From: an uncultured Caulobacterales bacterium
GTDB taxonomy: Bacteria; Pseudomonadota; Alphaproteobacteria; Caulobacterales; Maricaulaceae
Assembly: GCA_947503715.1 (NCBI GenBank)
Contig: CANNER010000001.1
Coordinates: 496,001-560,000 of the forward strand
Direction of reading: 5' to 3'
DNA length: 64,000 nucleotides
The position numbers were made by a program, and so were the translations under genes. The first letter of the stretch is position 1, and each line of letters starts with the position of its first letter. The notes under the pieces are model-generated. The model searched no databases. It was not told where the DNA came from and was given only the letters and a program-made list of their open reading frames with translations. Positions 33,818-41,749 of the stretch are shown here, piece after piece.

Positions 33818-35686
33818 GTGTCTGACTCGAAACCCACAGAGAAAAAGCCGAAATACGGCCCGAAACTCATCGCCGATTATGTGAAACGCCTGCCGGGGAA
33901 GCCGGGCGTGTATCGCATGTTCGATGAGTTTGGTACGGTACTTTATGTCGGCAAGGCGAAGGACCTGAAAAAACGGGTCACGGCCTATACGTCCTATGAC
34001 CGCCACCCGACGCGTCTGCGGCGGATGATCCGTGCGACGACGGCGATGGAATTTGTGATTACCGAGAGCGAGACCGAAGCGCTCATCCTTGAGGCCTCGC
34101 TCATCAAACGGCTCAAACCGCGCTATAATATCCTGCTACGCGACGATAAGAGCTTTCCCTATATCCTCGTGCGCAAGGATCACCCGGCCGCGCAGGTCAC
34201 AAAACATCGCGGCGCGCGCAAGATTAAGGGCGATTATTACGGCCCCTTTGCAAGTGCGGGTGCGGTGAACCGCACGCTGGACACGCTGCAACGCGCCTTT
34301 CGCCTGCGCAATTGTTCCGACAGTATTTATGAGAGCCGCACGCGCCCCTGTCTGCAATATCAGATCAAACGCTGCTCCGCGCCCTGCACGGGTGAAATCT
34401 CGTTGAAAGAGTACAGCAATCTGATTGGCGATGCGGAGGACTTTCTCTGCGGGAAATCGGATAAATTGCGCCAGCGACTGCAGGGCCAGATGGAGGCCGC
34501 GTCTAAAGAGATGAATTTCGAAAAGGCCGCCGAACTGCGTGACCGCATCCGCGCCATGGCGCAGGTCAGCACCAAATCCGGTGCGGCCAATATCAATCCG
34601 ACGACTTTCTCCGATGCGGATGTCATCGGTATGTACAATGCGGGCGGCCAGACCTGTATTCAGGTCTTCTTCTTTCGCGCGGGGCAGAATTGGGGGAACA
34701 GTTCCCATTTCCCGCGTCGGTCCGCAGAGGACACGCCGGAGCAGATTATCGAAGCCTTCATCGCGCAATTTTACACGAATAAACCCGTCCCAAAACAGGT
34801 CCTGCTCTCCCACCCGCCCGAGCGGATTGACCTTATCACGGACGCCTTGTCCGAAAAGGCAGACCGCAAAATCGACGTCCTCATCCCGCAGCGTGGGGAG
34901 AAGAAAAAGATCGTCGGGCAGGCCGTCCGCAATGCGGAAGAGGCACTGGGCCGCAAAATGGCGGAGACCGGCGCGCAGGCAAAAATCCTGAAAGAAGTGC
35001 AGGATTTGTTCGGGATGGAAGACATTCCACAACGGATTGAAGTCTATGATAACAGCCATATCCAAGGCACAAATGCGATTGGAGCCTTCATCGTCGCGGG
35101 GCCGGAGGGGTTTCGCAAACGCGATTACCGGACCTTCAATATCAAAGACGCGACCATCACCCCCGGCGATGATTTCGGCATGATGCGCGAAGTGCTGCAA
35201 AGGCGTTTTGCGCGGCTAAGTAAAGACCCGAAATTGGAATGGCCCGACCTCGTCATTATCGACGGGGGCAAGGGGCAACTCTCCGCCGTGACCGAAACGC
35301 TGGAAAAGCTGAATGTGCTGGGTCGCATCACCTTGGTCGCGATTGCCAAGGGACCGGATAGAAATGCGGGGCGCGAAACGTTCCACATGAACGGGCGGGA
35401 CATGTTCACGCTGCCCATGCGGACGCCCGCGCTCTATTATTTGCAGCGCCTGCGCGATGAGGCCCATCGCTTTGCGATTGGCACACATCGCGCGCGGCGG
35501 AAGAAATCCATGATCGCAAATCCTCTGGATGGGATTGACGGCATCGGCCCGGGGCGCAAGAAAGCCCTATTGAGTCATTTCGGCTCGGCCAAAGCCGTCA
35601 AAGGTGCCACGGTCGACGATCTGGCATCGGTAGAAGGGGTCAGTCAAAAGCTGGCACAGGTGATCCATGACTACTTCCACGAATGA
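33818..35686 (+). CDS. uvrC: Excinuclease ABC subunit C
   Basis: UvrC makes both incisions in nucleotide-excision repair. The GIY-YIG nuclease is at the N-terminus (PGVYRMFDEFGTVLYVGKAK), followed by the Cys-rich stretch (QIKRCSAPCTGEIS), a UVR motif (KEMNFEKAAELRDRI), the RNase-H-like second nuclease (YDNSHIQGTNAIGAFIV, VIIDGGKGQL) and tandem helix-hairpin-helix motifs (GIDGIGPGRKKALL, VEGVSQKLAQVI). The 622 residues are normal. Start is GTG 33818 with AAGGG only two bases upstream, an unusually tight spacing, but no better start exists. It overlaps the next gene by 20 bases. Confidence 0.97.
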   Translation: MSDSKPTEKKPKYGPKLIADYVKRLPGKPGVYRMFDEFGTVLYVGKAKDLKKRVTAYTSYDRHPTRLRRMIRATTAMEFVITESETEALILEASLIKRLKPRYNILLRDDKSFPYILVRKDHPAAQVTKHRGARKIKGDYYGPFASAGAVNRTLDTLQRAFRLRNCSDSIYESRTRPCLQYQIKRCSAPCTGEISLKEYSNLIGDAEDFLCGKSDKLRQRLQGQMEAASKEMNFEKAAELRDRIRAMAQVSTKSGAANINPTTFSDADVIGMYNAGGQTCIQVFFFRAGQNWGNSSHFPRRSAEDTPEQIIEAFIAQFYTNKPVPKQVLLSHPPERIDLITDALSEKADRKIDVLIPQRGEKKKIVGQAVRNAEEALGRKMAETGAQAKILKEVQDLFGMEDIPQRIEVYDNSHIQGTNAIGAFIVAGPEGFRKRDYRTFNIKDATITPGDDFGMMREVLQRRFARLSKDPKLEWPDLVIIDGGKGQLSAVTETLEKLNVLGRITLVAIAKGPDRNAGRETFHMNGRDMFTLPMRTPALYYLQRLRDEAHRFAIGTHRARRKKSMIANPLDGIDGIGPGRKKALLSHFGSAKAVKGATVDDLASVEGVSQKLAQVIHDYFHE

Positions 35687-36389
35687 AAATGACCTCATCG
35701 ACACGCCGGAAGAGGCGGGCGGCGCTTTCGCAGATGCCCTGACGGTCCTGCGCATCGCGATGATGCCGATCATCGTCTACCTGATCTGGAAGGGCTGGCA
35801 GCCCGTTGCGGAAGGCGGAATTGATATCGGCCTGACCGTTTTGGCCTCCGTCCTGTTCTTTGTCGCAGCCTTGACCGATATTTTCGATGATTTTCTCGGC
35901 GGGAATGAGCGGTCGATCTACCGCCGCTTCGGCTATCTCGACGATATTGCGGATAATATCCTCGTCATTGGGACGCTCGCGGCACTGCTCTTTGTCATCC
36001 ATCGTGCGGATATGCTGACCTGGACCTTCGCACTTCCGGCCCTGATTTTCATCGGGCGCGAGATTTTCGTCGGCCTGTTCAAGGGCTATGAACTTTCCCG
36101 CTATATCTGGCCGGACACGAAACTGTCCAATGCGAAAGCAGGGTTGGCGATGTTGGCGACATGCCTCCTTCTGGCTTCGCCCTGGTTGCAAAACTGGATA
36201 GATCAGATGCGGGCCGGGACCGACAATGTCGCGGAGGTCTTCGCGACGACGTCGCCTTGGGTCTGGATCGCGGGCACGGTTATTCTTTGGATTGCCGCCA
36301 TTCTTTCTATCATTACAGCTGTGATTTTGTTCCGCACGGAACTGGATGACACGCTCTTAGAAGACGTTTCTTTGGAAGACGGGGAATAA
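35667..36389 (+). CDS. CDP-alcohol phosphatidyltransferase paralogue with altered motif
   Basis: 240-residue membrane protein of the CDP-alcohol phosphotransferase family. Aligned with pgsA immediately downstream, the four catalytic Asp remain (TDIFDDFLGG, then LDDIAD) but the normally invariant DG..AR becomes DD..GG. So CMP or substrate binding may differ, or it may be inactive. Extra length is a C-terminal hydrophobic hairpin and an acidic tail (DDTLLEDVSLEDGE). It starts inside the uvrC end (20-base overlap) and its stop overlaps the pgsA ATG. The tandem arrangement suggests an old duplication. Confidence 0.82.
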   Translation: MTTSTNENDLIDTPEEAGGAFADALTVLRIAMMPIIVYLIWKGWQPVAEGGIDIGLTVLASVLFFVAALTDIFDDFLGGNERSIYRRFGYLDDIADNILVIGTLAALLFVIHRADMLTWTFALPALIFIGREIFVGLFKGYELSRYIWPDTKLSNAKAGLAMLATCLLLASPWLQNWIDQMRAGTDNVAEVFATTSPWVWIAGTVILWIAAILSIITAVILFRTELDDTLLEDVSLEDGE

Positions 36390-37024
36390 TGGCTGAAACG
36401 CTCATAACGGACCCTTCGGACCGTCACAAATTATGGTGGGTGCCGAATGCGCTGACCGTCGGACGTATCCTTGTGATTCCGATTATCATGGCAGGTATTC
36501 TCGCGCTCGGTTTGCGGACGGAAAGCGTCTTTGCCAGCTTCCCGATTGTCGCGGGCGTTTTTATCGCGGCGACGGCGACGGATTGGCTTGACGGATTTCT
36601 GGCGCGCCGCTGGAAAGTCGTCTCCGGCTTTGGACGGATGATCGACCCGATAGCGGATAAGCTCTTGGTCGCCGGTTGCCTCATCGCACTGATGATCGTC
36701 GCAAGAGGGGACTGGCTGTTCACGGTGCCCGCCGTCGCCGTGATATTCCGCGATGTCCTCGTCTCCGGTGCGCGTGAACATGCGGCCCTGACGGGAAAGG
36801 TTATGCCACCGACGAAACTCGCCAAGTGGAAGACAGCCTGCGAGATGGCCTCGATTGCCGCACTAATCGTTTGGGTTTTCGGACGCGCGTCCCTGCCGAT
36901 TGATGATATGGTTCCGTCGATAACATCGGCGGCGAAGATGATTGGCTTGGTGCTGCTCTGGCTGGCCGCGACGCTCTCGGTTTATACGGGCAGTTTATAT
37001 CTGCGGGCGGCGGTGCGGGATTGA
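36389..37024 (+). CDS. pgsA: CDP-diacylglycerol-glycerol-3-phosphate 3-phosphatidyltransferase
   Basis: PgsA commits CDP-diacylglycerol to phosphatidylglycerol in the inner membrane. It begins with the typical WWVPNALTVGRILVIPII and carries the intact family motif DWLDGFLARRWKVVSGFGRMIDPIAD, cited here in parts: DGFLAR, then FGRMIDPIAD. FRDVLVSGAREH follows. 211 residues, five or six membrane helices, normal size. uvrC followed by pgsA is a widely conserved order, here with the variant paralogue between them. The HAD-IB phosphatase at 13.5 kb could supply the next step, but that is speculative. Confidence 0.94.
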   Translation: MAETLITDPSDRHKLWWVPNALTVGRILVIPIIMAGILALGLRTESVFASFPIVAGVFIAATATDWLDGFLARRWKVVSGFGRMIDPIADKLLVAGCLIALMIVARGDWLFTVPAVAVIFRDVLVSGAREHAALTGKVMPPTKLAKWKTACEMASIAALIVWVFGRASLPIDDMVPSITSAAKMIGLVLLWLAATLSVYTGSLYLRAAVRD

Positions 37025-37094
37025 GTGCAGGTGTAACCTGATTGCTTTGACGCCGTTTTGAGACTGCGAAAAATATAGAAGTTTCTTCATATTG

Positions 37095-37235
37095 TCATCC
37101 CGCACGCAACGCAGTGGAGATGAGGGACATATCGGTTGCTCTCTCAAACTTACGTTCTGTAAACGTTTGGGTCTGCATCAAGTGCGGGGTGACGCAGCCA
37201 TTTGATTGATAATCAAATGTCAAGGAACCGAACCG
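37095..37235. repeat. Intergenic palindromic repeat, copy A
   Basis: Starts GTCATCCCGCACGCAACGC and closes with the inverted AGTGCGGGGTGAC about 95 bases later. Then a palindrome CATTTGATT-GAT-AATCAAATG (37199-37219) and AAGGAACCGAACCG (37222-37235). A preceding GAGACTGCGAAAA is also shared with copy B. The outer GTCATCCCGCA...TGCGGGGTGAC ends are typical of dispersed REP-like or MITE-like elements in alphaproteobacteria. Confidence 0.7.
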
Positions 37236-37394
37236 TGAAACGTTTCGGCGCGAGAACCTCTCTACTGAAAGATAAAATATCGTCATCGAAAAAGATAATC
37301 CACGCTTATGCCGTTTTTATAAGTGCGGATTGATTATCCAACCTCTCCCTAATCTCCGATTATTCCAGCCCGTTGTTTGCTTGCAAACAAGATG

Positions 37395-37467
37395 AGCTGG
37401 AATCCAGAGTCGTGTGTGATTCCAGTGAGTTAAACGCCATTCTGTGCTTGACGCTCTGGATCCAGCT
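37395..37467. repeat. Inverted repeat pair, CTGGATCCAG type
   Basis: AGCTGGAATCCAGAG (37395-37409) is complementary, with one extra base, to CTCTGGATCCAGCT (37454-37467). The arms are 44 bases apart, so the transcript could fold into a stem-loop. It resembles the dispersed RPE-like repeats common between alphaproteobacterial genes. Confidence 0.6.
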
Positions 37468-37710
37468 TTCGCTGGGGTGGACGGGATAAGGGGGGGGATT
37501 GAGATTTATTTCAAAAACTGCGTCCCCACCCTCTGAAACCTGTGTCATTTTAAACCTGTCTTCTTTCACAGGGCGGTCAGGTGCACATTGGCTTAATCGG
37601 AAAGAAGCGGTGCTTGTCATTGGAGCGAAGGGCGTAATGTCCCGGTTGCTTGGGTGGCCTGACGAGAGCTGATTGTTCCCCGACTGAATAGTTCGGCCGT
37701 TAGTGCGAAA

Positions 37711-37808
37711 AGGCGCCGCCGCGTGGGCCCGTTGGGGTTCGAAAACTTAGCTTTAACCCTGGTTTGCGACCAGAACCCTGAATACCCACGCGGACATCCC
37801 GTTTTTTT
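37711..37808 (+). ncRNA. Candidate structured RNA ending in T7
   Basis: A 9-bp closing stem CCGCGTGGG / CCCACGCGG (37719-37727 with 37785-37793) encloses GGGTT (37735-37739), two alternative partners AACCC (37755-37759 and 37774-37778) and a CTGGT-TTGCG-ACCAG hairpin (37759-37773). T7 follows at 37802-37808. The competing pairings look switch-like. It does not match RNase P, SRP or tmRNA signatures I know; a fragmentary resemblance of the opposite strand to 6S RNA was not convincing. Confidence 0.35.
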
Positions 37809-37911
37809 GAATAAATCAGATAAACGGAAACACTAAGAGATACAGGAGCAAGAGATACAGGAGCCGGGTGGTTCTGAGGACTGCGAAAGCTAACGGTTTA
37901 ACTCCGCTGTC

Positions 37912-38021
37912 ATCCCGCACGCAACGGAGTGGAGATGCGGGACCTATCGGCTGTGCTCTCAAACCTGCGTTCATAAATGGTGGGCACCGCATCTGCGAGC
38001 TTCGCTCTTGTGCGGCGTGAC
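37912..38021. repeat. Intergenic palindromic repeat, copy B
   Basis: GTCATCCCGCACGCAACGGAGTGGAGATG at its left end (given here as GTCATCCCGCACGCAACGG plus AGTGGAGATG) matches copy A closely. The right end TGTGCGGCGTGAC is inverted relative to the left. It contains a small extra hairpin GCGAGCTTCGCTC absent from copy A, and is preceded by the shared GACTGCGAAAG. Confidence 0.7.
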
Positions 38022-38062
38022 AAGGGGGTCTTGCGCCGGGCACGCGCTTGCGCGGTACCGTG

Positions 38063-38131
38063 CGGTTCGGTTCCTAAGCTATTTGATTGATGATCAAATA
38101 GCTTCGTCACGCATCACGTGCGGGGTGACAG
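38063..38131. repeat. Inverted partner of repeat copy A end
   Basis: CGGTTCGGTTCCT (38063-38075) and the palindrome AAGCTATTTGAT-TGATG-ATCAAATAGCTT (38076-38104, 12-bp perfect arms), then ACGTGCGGGGTGACA. Read on the other strand it reproduces the right half of copy A (palindrome then AGGAACCGAACCG). So the module is present in both orientations within 1 kb. Confidence 0.7.
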
Positions 38132-38203
38132 CATGTGCGTGTTCTTAATCCCGTCGCATTTCGCGCATGGCCTCCACGCGCGAGTCGCGCTAGGTCGCGT
38201 CGC

Positions 38204-38899
38204 GTGAGCATTTGGACAGATATCTCCGGCGCAGCGGCGCGTCTTTTTGGTCCGCCCTCCCGCGAGAATGCGGATGGTCGGGCGAAGTCTGTCAACGAAT
38301 CAAAACTGGTCGCGGCGCTCGTGGCGCTCGGCGCTAAAATGGCGAAAGCGGATGGGCAGGTGAGGCCGGAAGATGTTGCGGCGTTTCGGCAGGTCTTCCG
38401 CGCGGACGCCAAAACCGAAGAGACCATTGGGCGGTTTTTCAATCTCGCGCGTCAGACGACGCTGGGTTATCAGCGCTATGCCCGGATTATTGCGAAGGCG
38501 TTTCGGGCGCAACCTGCGGTTTTGGAAGATGTCTTGGACGGTCTGTTTCATATCGCCCTCGCGGACGGAATCGTCACAGCGGAGGAAGCGGAGTTCCTTG
38601 AAACGGTCTCCAATGTTTTCGGCTTTTCCGAGCGGGAATATCGACGGATTCGTAATTCCCATTTGGGCCAGGATGCGGATGACCCTTATCTGATTCTAGG
38701 TGTCGATCCGGATATTTCGGATAAAGATCTGAAACGGGCCTATCGCCGTCAGGCCGCAGCAAATCATCCCGACCGTCTCGTGGCACGGGGATTGCCGCGC
38801 GAAATGGTGGGCCTCGCCACGCATAAAATGGCGATTATCAACCGCGCCTATGCGCAGATATTGGAGGAACGGAAGTCCCGCGCACCTTTGCGTCTCTGA
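38204..38899 (+). CDS. TerB-DnaJ domain protein (DjlA-like)
   Basis: 231-residue co-chaperone-like protein. A TerB-type helical domain covers about 30-150 (KLVAALVALGAKMAKADGQV, LFHIALADGIVTAEEAEFL). A J domain closes the protein, with NHPDRL supplying HPD and DPYLILGVDPDISDKDLK the first helix. Unlike E. coli DjlA there is no N-terminal membrane segment. GTG 38204 is chosen because the 23 residues before it are Arg/Pro-rich and lie in the repeat region's edge; AGG is about nine bases upstream. It probably recruits a DnaK-type partner; substrate unknown. Confidence 0.88.
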   Translation: MSIWTDISGAAARLFGPPSRENADGRAKSVNESKLVAALVALGAKMAKADGQVRPEDVAAFRQVFRADAKTEETIGRFFNLARQTTLGYQRYARIIAKAFRAQPAVLEDVLDGLFHIALADGIVTAEEAEFLETVSNVFGFSEREYRRIRNSHLGQDADDPYLILGVDPDISDKDLKRAYRRQAAANHPDRLVARGLPREMVGLATHKMAIINRAYAQILEERKSRAPLRL

Positions 38900-38963
38900 G
38901 CCTTGCGAATTTGACACATAAGTAAGTCTTGACGAAACGTGAATCTCCCCCGACATTGGAAAC

Positions 38964-39323
38964 ATGACACAGACTTTTTATGTTCAAGGTCGCAGACCCG
39001 GCCTTTTGTCAACCATCGCTCGCGCGGCCTTCCTCGCGGTGGCGGCTATTGGCGGGATTTTCATGCTCATCTTTGCGACGGCCTTTGCGTTTTTCGCGGT
39101 CGCAGGAATTGCCGTGATTGGCTTTCTCGTCTTCGCATTCTTTTGGACGAAAGCGAAAATCACGGGCAAACCGTTTGGCCCGAAAGCGCAGTTCGAGCAG
39201 ATGCGCAAGGATATGGAATCGCAAATGGGCTCGCTGAACGGTCAGTCCAACATGCGAAGCCAGAGTGATGGCCCTGTCGTCGATGCGCACCGCACCCCTG
39301 ATGGTTGGTCGGTTGACGACTAA
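38964..39323 (+). CDS. Small membrane protein of unknown function
   Basis: 119 residues. Two closely spaced hydrophobic segments (AAFLAVAAIGGIFMLIFATA and FFAVAGIAVIGFLVFAFFW) follow a basic start (YVQGRRPGLLS), and a hydrophilic tail has Met/Gln/Ser-rich sequence (FEQMRKDMESQMGSLNGQSN). I recognise no family. It lies 64 bases after the J-domain gene on the same strand and is followed by a terminator hairpin whose loop contains the next gene's ATG. Confidence 0.75.
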   Translation: MTQTFYVQGRRPGLLSTIARAAFLAVAAIGGIFMLIFATAFAFFAVAGIAVIGFLVFAFFWTKAKITGKPFGPKAQFEQMRKDMESQMGSLNGQSNMRSQSDGPVVDAHRTPDGWSVDD

Positions 39324-39350
39324 ACGCTTTCAATCATCGCTGCCCTTGAT

Positions 39351-39380
39351 AAGCCCGCCTCATGCGGGCTTTTGATTTTT
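39351..39380 (+). terminator. Terminator hairpin overlapping the next start codon
   Basis: AAGCCCGC (39351-39358) pairs perfectly with GCGGGCTT (39364-39371) around loop CTCAT, followed by TTGATTTTT. The ATG of the transporter gene (39362-39364) lies partly in the loop. It may be a plain terminator of the small membrane protein gene, or an attenuator-like structure that hides the transporter start. Confidence 0.65.
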
Positions 39381-40237
39381 GGATAATGATGATTTGCTGC
39401 CTCTTCTGGGGCGGTAATTTCGTGATGGCAGCTTGGGCCTTAGGCGGGACGTCCGTGCCGCCCTTCATGCTCGCGACCGCACGGGCGGCTTTGGTCTTGC
39501 TGCTAATGGGCGTATTTTTATTCAGTCCATTGCCGAAACAGTTCTGGCGGATGATGTTTGTCTGTCTCTGCGTTGGCCCGCTTCATCTCGGCTTTCTTTA
39601 CACGGGGCTTCAGACGGCGTCGGCATCGGCGACCTCCATCCTCTCGCAATCCATGATTCCCATGGCGACGATTCTTTCCGTGTTCTGGTTAAAGGAATCG
39701 GTGGGTTGGAAACGCGGTCTCGCGATTGCCGTGGCGATGGTCGGTGTCTTCGTCATGATTTACGAGCCCGGCGCGCTTCGCCCTGATATCGGCCTCGTCT
39801 ACATCATGGGTGCCTATGTCGCGATGGCCGTTGGAACCGTCGCAATGCGGCGCGTACCGGATGTGGATTGGCGCGTTTATGTGGCGTGGACGGCGGTGAT
39901 CGTCTTCCTCTTTGGAGGTCTTGCATCATTCCTGTTTGAAAGTGGGCAGGTGCAGGTCTGGGAGGTCGATAAAGTCCCGCTCCTCATCGCGGCTGGCTAT
40001 GCCGCGCTCTGCGTGTCGGTTTTCGCGCATGGGCAGTATTTCCGTCTCTTACAGGCCTATCCCGTCAACCGCGTTGTGCCCCTCGGCATCATGACGACGG
40101 TCTTCGCGACAGTGTTGGGTGTCGCGTTGTTGGACGAGACGCTCTATCCGCGCTATATCTTCGGGGCGCTGTTGATCCTGCCCTGTGTCTGGGTCATCGC
40201 AAGGCGGGGCACGCCCGCGCCACTGGATGTGGATTGA
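39362..40237 (+). CDS. EamA-family (DMT) transporter
   Basis: 291-residue drug/metabolite transporter with ten predicted membrane helices in two EamA halves. The N-terminal FWIMMICCLFWGGNFVMAAW is the classic first helix with WGGNF, and PMATILSVFWLKE and PLGIMTTVFATVLGVALLDE are the repeat signatures. Substrate unknown; relatives move amino acids or other metabolites. ATG 39362 keeps the conserved MRAFDFW lead-in, but it is embedded in a terminator-like hairpin and has no clear Shine-Dalgarno; ATG 39386 or 39389 are alternatives. Confidence 0.9.
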   Translation: MRAFDFWIMMICCLFWGGNFVMAAWALGGTSVPPFMLATARAALVLLLMGVFLFSPLPKQFWRMMFVCLCVGPLHLGFLYTGLQTASASATSILSQSMIPMATILSVFWLKESVGWKRGLAIAVAMVGVFVMIYEPGALRPDIGLVYIMGAYVAMAVGTVAMRRVPDVDWRVYVAWTAVIVFLFGGLASFLFESGQVQVWEVDKVPLLIAAGYAALCVSVFAHGQYFRLLQAYPVNRVVPLGIMTTVFATVLGVALLDETLYPRYIFGALLILPCVWVIARRGTPAPLDVD

Positions 40238-40249
40238 GGGAGAGAGGTT

Positions 40250-40678
40250 ATGGCGAATAAAACTGTGCCGACAGGCCTGAAAGTCGAAGACTATTTGAAT
40301 CAAATCGAGGACTCCCAACGCCAAGCGGATTGTCGCCATATCCACGATATGATGTTCGAGATCAGTGGAGAGAGCCCAAAGATTTGGGGCAGTAAACTTT
40401 CCAGCGGGATTGTCGGGTTTGGGGAATATCACTACAAATATGACAGTGGTCGCGAGGGGGATGCGCTCCGCCTTGGTTTTGCCAATCGTGCGCAGAGCAT
40501 TTCGATTTATATCATGCCGGGCTATCAGGATTTCTCCGATCAACTCGCGCGTTTGGGTAAGCATAAGATTGGTAAAGCCTGTCTTTACATCAAACGCCTT
40601 AGCGATGTTGATGAAGATGTCCTCCGGGAAATCATGGTCGAAGGTTTGCGACAGATGGATGAAAAATACCCCAGATGA
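40250..40678 (+). CDS. DUF1801 domain protein
   Basis: 142-residue cytosolic protein of the DUF1801 (YdhG-like) family, which has a SHS2/frataxin-like fold. The signature includes PTGLKVEDYLNQIEDSQRQA, SPKIWGSKLSSGIVGFGEY and IMPGYQDFSDQLARLGKHKI followed by GKACLYIKRLSDV. Some relatives were described as iron chaperones, but a role here is not established. It lies 12 bases after the transporter and overlaps the amidase by ATGA. Confidence 0.88.
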   Translation: MANKTVPTGLKVEDYLNQIEDSQRQADCRHIHDMMFEISGESPKIWGSKLSSGIVGFGEYHYKYDSGREGDALRLGFANRAQSISIYIMPGYQDFSDQLARLGKHKIGKACLYIKRLSDVDEDVLREIMVEGLRQMDEKYPR

Positions 40679-41415
40679 TGAGCCCGAACTTCAATGATCG
40701 GAAACTCCCGATCTCCATCCTGGTCCTGCATTACACAGGCATGGACAGCGCCGAAGCCGCCTATGACCGTCTCTGCGATCCGGCCGCGGAAGTTAGCGCG
40801 CATTATCTCGTGCGGGAAGATGGACGCGTCGATAATTTGGTCGAGGAAGACAAACGCGCCTGGCATGCCGGCGTCGGCAGTTGGAACGGCATCACGGATG
40901 TGAATTCTGCGAGTATCGGAATCGAGATCGTCAATGGCGGGCATAATGTGCCACTGGAAGATGGCAGCCTGCCGCCTTATCCCGATGCGCAAATCCTGTC
41001 CGTCATCAAACTCTCTAAGGAGATTATTGCACGGCATGACATCCAGCCACGAAATATTGTTGGCCATTCCGACATTGCGCCGGAGCGCAAAGAGGATCCG
41101 GGCGAGCATTTCCCGTGGGCGGGTTTGGCAGCGGCAGGGGTCGGGCTTTGGCCGGGTGAGTTGCTAGAGGATGAGCGTGTCTTATTTGAGCTCGGAGATC
41201 GCGATCGCGGTATTTCCATCTTGCAGCGCGGGCTGGCCGATCTCGGTTATGGTATCAGCGTGTCGGGACAATTGGATGACCAGACTCAAGCCGTCATTCG
41301 CGCGCTGCAACGTCGCTACCGCCCATTGAGAATTGATGGCGTGATCGACATGCAGATTTTGGAAGTGATAAAAAGGTTGAGCGAACTCAGCCGGACTACC
41401 GTTTCAGCAGCGTAA
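40675..41415 (+). CDS. N-acetylmuramoyl-L-alanine amidase (AmpD/AmiD type) with PG-binding domain
   Basis: Zinc amidase cleaving the MurNAc-L-Ala bond. Amidase_2 domain residues: His in LVLHYTG, Glu region IGIEIVNGG, His in NIVGHSDIAPERKEDPGEHF with the Asp ligand. A PG_binding_1 domain forms the C-terminus (ISILQRGLADLGYGISVSGQ, VIRALQRRYRP). No signal peptide is visible, so it resembles cytosolic AmpD involved in muropeptide recycling, though the PG-binding domain is more usual in exported AmiD; location is unresolved. The 3' end overlaps the convergent DUF1304 gene by 20 bases. Confidence 0.92.
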   Translation: MMSPNFNDRKLPISILVLHYTGMDSAEAAYDRLCDPAAEVSAHYLVREDGRVDNLVEEDKRAWHAGVGSWNGITDVNSASIGIEIVNGGHNVPLEDGSLPPYPDAQILSVIKLSKEIIARHDIQPRNIVGHSDIAPERKEDPGEHFPWAGLAAAGVGLWPGELLEDERVLFELGDRDRGISILQRGLADLGYGISVSGQLDDQTQAVIRALQRRYRPLRIDGVIDMQILEVIKRLSELSRTTVSAA

Positions 41416-41749
41416 AAACCAAAGCTAGCAGAGCTGGGAGCGCCTGTACGACGATGATGGACGGGCTCACGGTGAGCGACGCAAAAACACCCGCGACTAT
41501 TACGCAGAGCAGGAAAAATATCCGCACGTCTCGCTTTGCGGCAACCAAACTCCAGATCAATCCAGCTGCGAGGAAACCGTTATAGAGTCCTTGGTTCTGA
41601 GCCATGAATGCTGTTGAGGCGGCAAATTCTGCCGTTATATCGAACATCATCCGTCCGACCTCATGCTCCCAAAGAAACATTTCGACGACTAGAAAGAAGA
41701 CGTGCTGCAAGGCAACCAAAGCCGTGAGAATTTTCGCTAAGGCTTTCAT
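41396..41749 (-). CDS. DUF1304 family membrane protein
   Basis: 117 residues with four hydrophobic helices. It shows the DUF1304 pattern: ALVALQHVFFLVVEMFLWE, NQGLYNGFLAAGLIWSL and VIVAGVFASLTVSPSIIVVQ. The family has no known function. Convergent overlap of 20 bases with the amidase; its ATG overlaps the stop of the upstream deacylase (ATGA), so it is probably co-transcribed with deacylase and BASS genes. Confidence 0.9.
   Translation of the reverse strand: MKALAKILTALVALQHVFFLVVEMFLWEHEVGRMMFDITAEFAASTAFMAQNQGLYNGFLAAGLIWSLVAAKRDVRIFFLLCVIVAGVFASLTVSPSIIVVQALPALLALVFTLLKR

Larger units (their letters stand above)
37025..38203. other. 1.18-kb non-coding region rich in repeats
   Basis: No convincing gene in any frame. 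It holds two copies of a GTCATCCCGCACGCAACG-headed repeat, two perfect palindromes around ATTTGAT, a CTGGATCCAG-type inverted repeat pair and a candidate structured RNA with a T7 tail, each listed separately. No transposase or integrase remnants were seen. The region separates pgsA from the TerB/DnaJ gene. Confidence 0.8.

Noticed and set aside
34136-35200. 354-residue minus-strand open frame
   Set aside because: It is entirely antisense to uvrC, which has all its domains; no independent evidence for a gene.
37736-37746. T-loop-like GGTTCGAAA suggesting a tRNA
   Set aside because: No T-stem complement, acceptor stem or anticodon arm could be built around it.
37711-37808. 6S RNA on the minus strand
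   Set aside because: A short GCCC..GCGGCGGC segment resembles 6S, but the foldable unit is only ~95 bases and the poly-T lies on the plus strand.
37025-38203. Insertion sequence or prophage remnant
   Set aside because: No transposase, integrase or phage frames, even fragmentary, were found; only short palindromic repeats.
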